Positions 32,645 through 35,809 of a stretch of DNA of 35,809 nucleotides are shown in pieces (position 1 is the first letter of the stretch; the number at the start of each line of letters is the position of its first letter). The position numbers were made by a program, and so were the translations under genes. This stretch comes from Novosphingobium sp. Chol11 (lineage in GTDB: Bacteria > Pseudomonadota > Alphaproteobacteria > Sphingomonadales > Sphingomonadaceae): the NCBI RefSeq assembly GCF_945870625.1, contig NZ_CAMBTS010000017.1:1-35809 (forward strand), given 5' to 3'. The notes beneath the pieces are model-generated. The model saw only the letters and a list, made by a program, of their open reading frames with translations, searched no databases and was not told the origin of the DNA.

Positions 32645-32908
32645 CTAGTGCGCCTCGGGCGGGGTTTGCGCACCGATCAGCGCCGCGAGGTCCGCCTCCG
32701 CCACCGCGGCTTCGGCGGTGAGGCGGCGCAGCGCTTTGGCCGTGTCGGTCAGGATGCCCGCGTTCAACGGACGTTCGCCGCTGACGAAGCGGCGGATGGC
32801 GCGCTCGTCTATTTCGAGCCGCCGCGAGGAGGCCGTGACCCCGCCCAAGACTTGCACGCAATGCGCAAACATTTCGCGCGCTTCATTTTCCGGGATGGGG
32901 GCGGTCAT
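32645..32908 (-). CDS. Small HTH-like protein
   Basis: An 87-residue protein with a lambda-repressor-like pattern: MFAHCVQVLGGVTASSRRLE, then IDERAIRRFVSGERPL as possible recognition-helix region, then ILTDTAKALRRL. It is not a confident DNA-binder without a profile search. ATG 32908 has CGGAGC 5 bases upstream. It sits between tRNA-Gln and the aminotransferase on the same strand. Regulation of the aminotransferase is a guess. Confidence 0.68.
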   Translation of the reverse strand: MTAPIPENEAREMFAHCVQVLGGVTASSRRLEIDERAIRRFVSGERPLNAGILTDTAKALRRLTAEAAVAEADLAALIGAQTPPEAH

Positions 32909-32960
32909 GATGCTCCGTTTCGCCAAAGCGCGCTGCGCTGGCTGCAATCTGACGCTGCGC

Positions 32961-33035
32961 TGGCTGGGGCGGCAGGATTCGAACCTGCGGATGGCGGCAT
33001 CAAAAGCCGCTGCCTTACCACTTGGCGACGCCCCA
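32961..33035 (-). tRNA. tRNA-Gln (anticodon UUG)
   Basis: On the minus strand: acceptor TGGGGCG pairs with CGCCCCA, D-arm CCAAGTGGTAAGG, anticodon loop GCTTTTGATG with TTG anticodon, T-arm GGTTCGAATCC, discriminator G and an encoded CCA (32961-32963). The 75-base cloverleaf is complete. The TTG anticodon means glutamine. Confidence 0.96.
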
Positions 33036-33047
33036 AAGCGTCGCGCG

Positions 33048-33053
33048 CTTATA
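33048..33053 (-). promoter_or_regulatory. -10 element of the tRNA-Gln promoter
   Basis: TATAAG on the minus strand, 13 bases before the mature tRNA 5' end. The -35 region at the expected distance (CTTTTC) is weak. Placement fits a stable-RNA promoter. Confidence 0.45.
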
Positions 33054-33137
33054 GCGGTGCATTTGCGGATGAAAAGGGGGCACGCCGCAAGGATCGTACC
33101 CCCCAAGGACAGCTTGAAACCCGGGTTAACCCGCAGG

Positions 33138-33983
33138 TTACGTCGCGGCCTGCGCTGCTGCGGCAAAATCGCTGGCCGCGTGGCGTTCGAGCGGGCCTTT
33201 GGTGGTGTTGACAATGCGGCCGCGTTGCGCGCCAGGGCGGGCGTCGATTTCGGCCACCCAGCGCCCGACCGCTTCGTATTCCTGCATGGAGAGGAAGGTC
33301 GCGGCATCGCCATAAGCATCGCCGCGATGGATCGCGCCGAGCCAAGGATAAGTAGCGATATCGGCGATGGAATAGTCGTCCCCGCCAAGGAAGCGCGATT
33401 CCTTAAGGCGGTTGTTGGCGACATCGAACAGGCGTTTGGTTTCCATCGCATAGCGATCAATCGCGTATTCGATCTTGAACGGCGCGTAGTGATAGAAATG
33501 CCCGAAGCCGCCGCCGATGAACGGCGCTGAGCCGACCTGCCAGAACAGCCACGAGAGCACCTCGGCGCGCTCCTTGCCGCCTGAAGGCAGAAATTTGCCG
33601 AATTTTTCCGCCAGATGCAGAATGATCGCGCCCGATTCGAACACCCGGATCGGTTCAGGGCCGCTGTGGTCGACCATCGCGGGGATTTTTGAATTGGGAT
33701 TGATGCCGACAAAGCCAGTGGTGAACTGGTCCTGTTCGAAAATCTTGATCATCCACGCATCATATTCGGCCTCGGCAATGCCCAGTTCGAGCAATTCTTC
33801 GAGCATGATGGTGGCCTTCTGGCCGTTTGGTGTGCCCAGCGAATAGAGCTGGAAGGGATGCTGGCCGACGGGCAGTTCGCCTTCGCGCTGCGCGCCAGCC
33901 GTAGGCCGGTTGACGCCGGCAAATGCGCCGCCATTGGCCTTGTCCCAGATCCAGACCGGGGGCGGGGTGTAATCTTCGGACAT
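33138..33983 (-). CDS. yghU: YghU-type glutathione S-transferase/disulfide-bond oxidoreductase
   Basis: Nu-class glutathione transferase of 281 residues. N-terminal extension with PPPVWIWDKANGGAFAGVNRPTAG, typical of YghU; thioredoxin-fold domain QLYSLGTPNGQKATIMLEEL with Thr-Pro-Asn glutathione contacts, NPNSKIPAMVDH and FESGAIILHLAEKFG (Glu-Ser glutathione binding), then an all-helical C-terminal domain. Family members reduce disulfides and peroxides using two glutathiones. ATG 33983 has GGAGCC 7 bases upstream. A perfect palindrome CGGGTTAACCCG (33122-33133) follows its stop and may help termination. Confidence 0.92.
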   Translation of the reverse strand: MSEDYTPPPVWIWDKANGGAFAGVNRPTAGAQREGELPVGQHPFQLYSLGTPNGQKATIMLEELLELGIAEAEYDAWMIKIFEQDQFTTGFVGINPNSKIPAMVDHSGPEPIRVFESGAIILHLAEKFGKFLPSGGKERAEVLSWLFWQVGSAPFIGGGFGHFYHYAPFKIEYAIDRYAMETKRLFDVANNRLKESRFLGGDDYSIADIATYPWLGAIHRGDAYGDAATFLSMQEYEAVGRWVAEIDARPGAQRGRIVNTTKGPLERHAASDFAAAAQAAT

Positions 33984-34051
33984 CGGCTTTGGCTCCTGCG
34001 ATCATTGCCGCGTTTAGATGGATCGACAGATGACAAAGGGCAAGACGCGCT

Positions 34052-34723
34052 TTAGCCAAGCGCCTCAAGCGCGGGGATCAATTCATCGAAATGATCGATC
34101 ACCCGGTTCGCGCCAAGCCGATCGGGCGGCAAATCGCAAAAGCCGAACCGCACCGCGATCACCGGCATCTGCGCGGCGCGCGCGGCGCCGACATCGAACG
34201 TGGTATCGCCGACAAATGCTGCGCGCCCGCCGCCGCAGCGCGCAACCATCTCGTGCAGCATGTCGGGCGCAGGCTTGGCCTTGTCGAGGCCCAGCGTATC
34301 GCCGCCGATGATCGTCGCAAAGCGGCTGGCAAGGCCCAGCTCCTCGAACAATTGCATGGCCAGCGCCTCGCGCTTGTTGGTGGCGACGGCGAGCGTTACC
34401 CCCCGCGCGGCCAGCGCGTCTAGCATCGCTTCGCCGCCCGGAAACAGGCGGGTATGGCGCGCGATGTTCTGCTTGTAATACGCGATCATCTGGTCCTGCC
34501 ACGCCGGGATATCGGCCTCTTCGAACCCGCCGCTCGCGGTCAGCGCGCCGCGCAGCATCTGCCCGGTGCCGCCGCCGATAAACCGGCGTGCCTCGGCAAT
34601 CGGCACAGCGGGACGCCCGATCGTCGTCAGCACATGATTGAGCGCATGGCCCAAGTCTGCCGAGGTATCGAGCAAAGTGCCGTCGAGATCGAATCCGACA
34701 ATATCGAAAGGAAATGAGCGCAT
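34052..34723 (-). CDS. gph: HAD-family phosphoglycolate phosphatase
   Basis: HAD hydrolase of 223 residues. Motif I FDLDGTLLDT (10-19) with the nucleophile Asp and acid/base Asp; motif II VATNKREAL; motif III Lys in DKAKPAPDML; motif IV GDTTFDVGAA. The helical cap after motif I (RRFIGGGTGQMLRGAL) matches Gph-type enzymes, which clear 2-phosphoglycolate from DNA repair. Other small phosphate esters remain possible. Divergent from glmU with a 61-base gap. Confidence 0.88.
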   Translation of the reverse strand: MRSFPFDIVGFDLDGTLLDTSADLGHALNHVLTTIGRPAVPIAEARRFIGGGTGQMLRGALTASGGFEEADIPAWQDQMIAYYKQNIARHTRLFPGGEAMLDALAARGVTLAVATNKREALAMQLFEELGLASRFATIIGGDTLGLDKAKPAPDMLHEMVARCGGGRAAFVGDTTFDVGAARAAQMPVIAVRFGFCDLPPDRLGANRVIDHFDELIPALEALG

Positions 34724-34784
34724 CCCCAGCGCCAGTGACGCGGCATTCTAGAAACTGCAAGCAAATGCTGGCAAGGGTGGCGTC

Positions 34785-35809
34785 ATGACCGAAACCGCAC
34801 CCCTCGCCCTGATCGTTCTTGCCGCCGGCAAGGGTACCCGCATGAAAAGCGACCTGCACAAAGTGCTCCACAAGATCGCCGGGAGGCCGATGTTGATGCA
34901 CTTGCTGGCCAGCGCTGATCAGCTAGATCCGGCGCGCAAGGTTGTCGTGGTCGGCAGCGGACGCGACCAGCTTGAAGCGGCGCTTGCGGGCAGCGCTGAA
35001 CTGGCGGTGCAGGAGCCGCAGCTGGGCACCGGCCATGCGGTGCAACAGGCTGGCGGCGCGCTGGCCGGATTCGCGGGCGATGTGCTGATCCTCTATGGCG
35101 ACGTGCCATTCGTGCGCCCCGAAACGATGCGCGCGATGATCGAGCGGCTGCATGAGCCGGACGATCCGGCGGTGGTCGTACTGGGCTTTCAGCCGGCCGA
35201 CGCGCTGCAATATGGCCGTGTGATTGCGCACGACGATGGCCGGATCGTCAAAATGGTCGAGTACAAGGATGCGAGCCAAGAGGAGCGGGCCTGCACCTTG
35301 TGCAATTCCGGGCTGATGGCGGTGCGTGCGGCCGATCTGTTCGCATTGCTGGCGCGGGTCACCAATGCGAACGCGGCGGGCGAATATTACCTGACCGATA
35401 TCGTCAATATCGCCAGCCTCGATGGGCGGACTTGCGCCGTGGTCGTCACCGATGACGAGGACGAGGTGGTCGGCATCAACAGCCGCGCCGAATTGGCTGA
35501 GGCCGAAGCACGCTGGCAGGCCAAGCGGCGGCTGGCCACGATGGCCGATGGCGCGACGCTGATCGCGCCCGAAACGGTGTGGTTTGCGTGGGACACAGTG
35601 CTGGGCCGCGATGTCACGGTGGAGCAGAATGTGGTGTTTGGCCCCGGCGTGACCGTCGCCGACAATGTCGTGATCCATGCGTTCTGCCATATCGAGGGGG
35701 CGGTGCTGGAAAGCGGCGTCTCGGTCGGCCCGTTCGCGCGGCTGCGCCCCGGCGCGGTGCTGGAAGAAGGCGCGCGGATCGGCAATTTCGTCGAGGTGAA
35801 GGCGGCGCG
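34785..35809 (+). CDS. glmU: Bifunctional UDP-GlcNAc pyrophosphorylase / GlcN-1-P acetyltransferase (3' end cut)
   Basis: First 341 residues of GlmU, which makes UDP-GlcNAc for peptidoglycan and lipid A. The uridyltransferase signature LAAGKGTRMKSDLHKVLHK is at residues 10-28, QLGTGHAV and YGDVPFV follow, then GEYYLTDIV. The left-handed beta-helix acetyltransferase domain begins near residue 260 (VEQNVVFGPGVTVADNVVI hexapeptide pattern) and runs off the window. AAGGGTGG before ATG 34785 is the ribosome site. Only about 110 residues should be missing. Confidence 0.95.
   Translation, partial: MTETAPLALIVLAAGKGTRMKSDLHKVLHKIAGRPMLMHLLASADQLDPARKVVVVGSGRDQLEAALAGSAELAVQEPQLGTGHAVQQAGGALAGFAGDVLILYGDVPFVRPETMRAMIERLHEPDDPAVVVLGFQPADALQYGRVIAHDDGRIVKMVEYKDASQEERACTLCNSGLMAVRAADLFALLARVTNANAAGEYYLTDIVNIASLDGRTCAVVVTDDEDEVVGINSRAELAEAEARWQAKRRLATMADGATLIAPETVWFAWDTVLGRDVTVEQNVVFGPGVTVADNVVIHAFCHIEGAVLESGVSVGPFARLRPGAVLEEGARIGNFVEVKAA

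Noticed and set aside
32931..32966. CGCTGCGCTGGCTG direct repeat, one copy touching the tRNA-Gln 3' end, as a possible integration scar
   Set aside because: Only 14 bp, 22 bp apart, no integrase and no foreign DNA between; most likely chance in GC-rich sequence or a tiny local duplication.
1..35809. CRISPR arrays, insertion sequences, prophage or toxin-antitoxin modules
   Set aside because: No regularly spaced repeats, transposase motifs, integrase or paired small toxin/antitoxin frames were found on either strand; the window is mostly housekeeping genes.

Overview
The window looks like chromosomal DNA of a high-GC alphaproteobacterium of the Sphingomonadales (Novosphingobium/Sphingomonas-like). 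This rests on gene content and order, protein style, stacked ATGA/GTGA start-stop overlaps, a PEP-CTERM mini-protein and a TonB-receptor/phytase pair. It is an inference; no rRNA or marker search was possible. The window opens inside an acyl-CoA dehydrogenase gene and ends inside glmU.

Layout. (1) 1-5542: an acyl-CoA catabolism cluster. A minus-strand acyl-CoA dehydrogenase and an SDR face a plus-strand trio of two adjacent acyl-CoA dehydrogenase genes and a second SDR. The two adjacent dehydrogenases appear to split the FAD motif and the catalytic Glu between them, as heteromeric enzymes do. (2) 5580-7578, minus: sspB (ClpXP adaptor), a small helical protein, a mini HNH protein and gmk. (3) 7674-11625, plus: the histidine cluster hisB-hisH-hisA-[69-aa membrane protein]-hisF-[62-aa PEP-CTERM protein]-hisE-HIT. 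(4) 11711-16346, plus: the envelope cluster ybgC-tolQ-tolR-tolA-tolB-pal, followed by a J-domain protein. The 3' end of tolA and the start of tolB are strikingly AT-rich. (5) 16969-19879, minus: GNAT acetyltransferase, DUF1285 protein, CoA-pyrophosphatase-type NUDIX, CCA-adding enzyme. (6) 20092-22674, plus: bd-type quinol oxidase cydA-cydB plus a small third subunit. (7) 22714-24262, minus: a DadA-type FAD amino-acid dehydrogenase behind a tandem glycine riboswitch. (8) 24509-27826: a RamB/PccR-type (ScfR) regulator divergent from isocitrate lyase aceA, with a 52-aa protein after aceA. (9) 27871-31430, plus: terminator, Fur-like palindrome, Pho box, TonB-dependent receptor and beta-propeller phytase. 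(10) 31474-35809: aminotransferase, small HTH-like protein, tRNA-Gln(UUG), YghU-type glutathione transferase and phosphoglycolate phosphatase on minus; glmU (partial) on plus.

Most genes are housekeeping. The parts most worth a second look are the glycine riboswitch on a DadA-type oxidase, the two tiny genes embedded in the his cluster (one with foreign-looking codons, one an almost cargo-free PEP-CTERM anchor), the AT-rich tract at the tolA/tolB junction, the Pho-box-controlled receptor/phytase pair, and the split-site acyl-CoA dehydrogenase pair. No transposase, CRISPR array, prophage or defence island was seen. All functional calls come from reading motifs; no database search was run.
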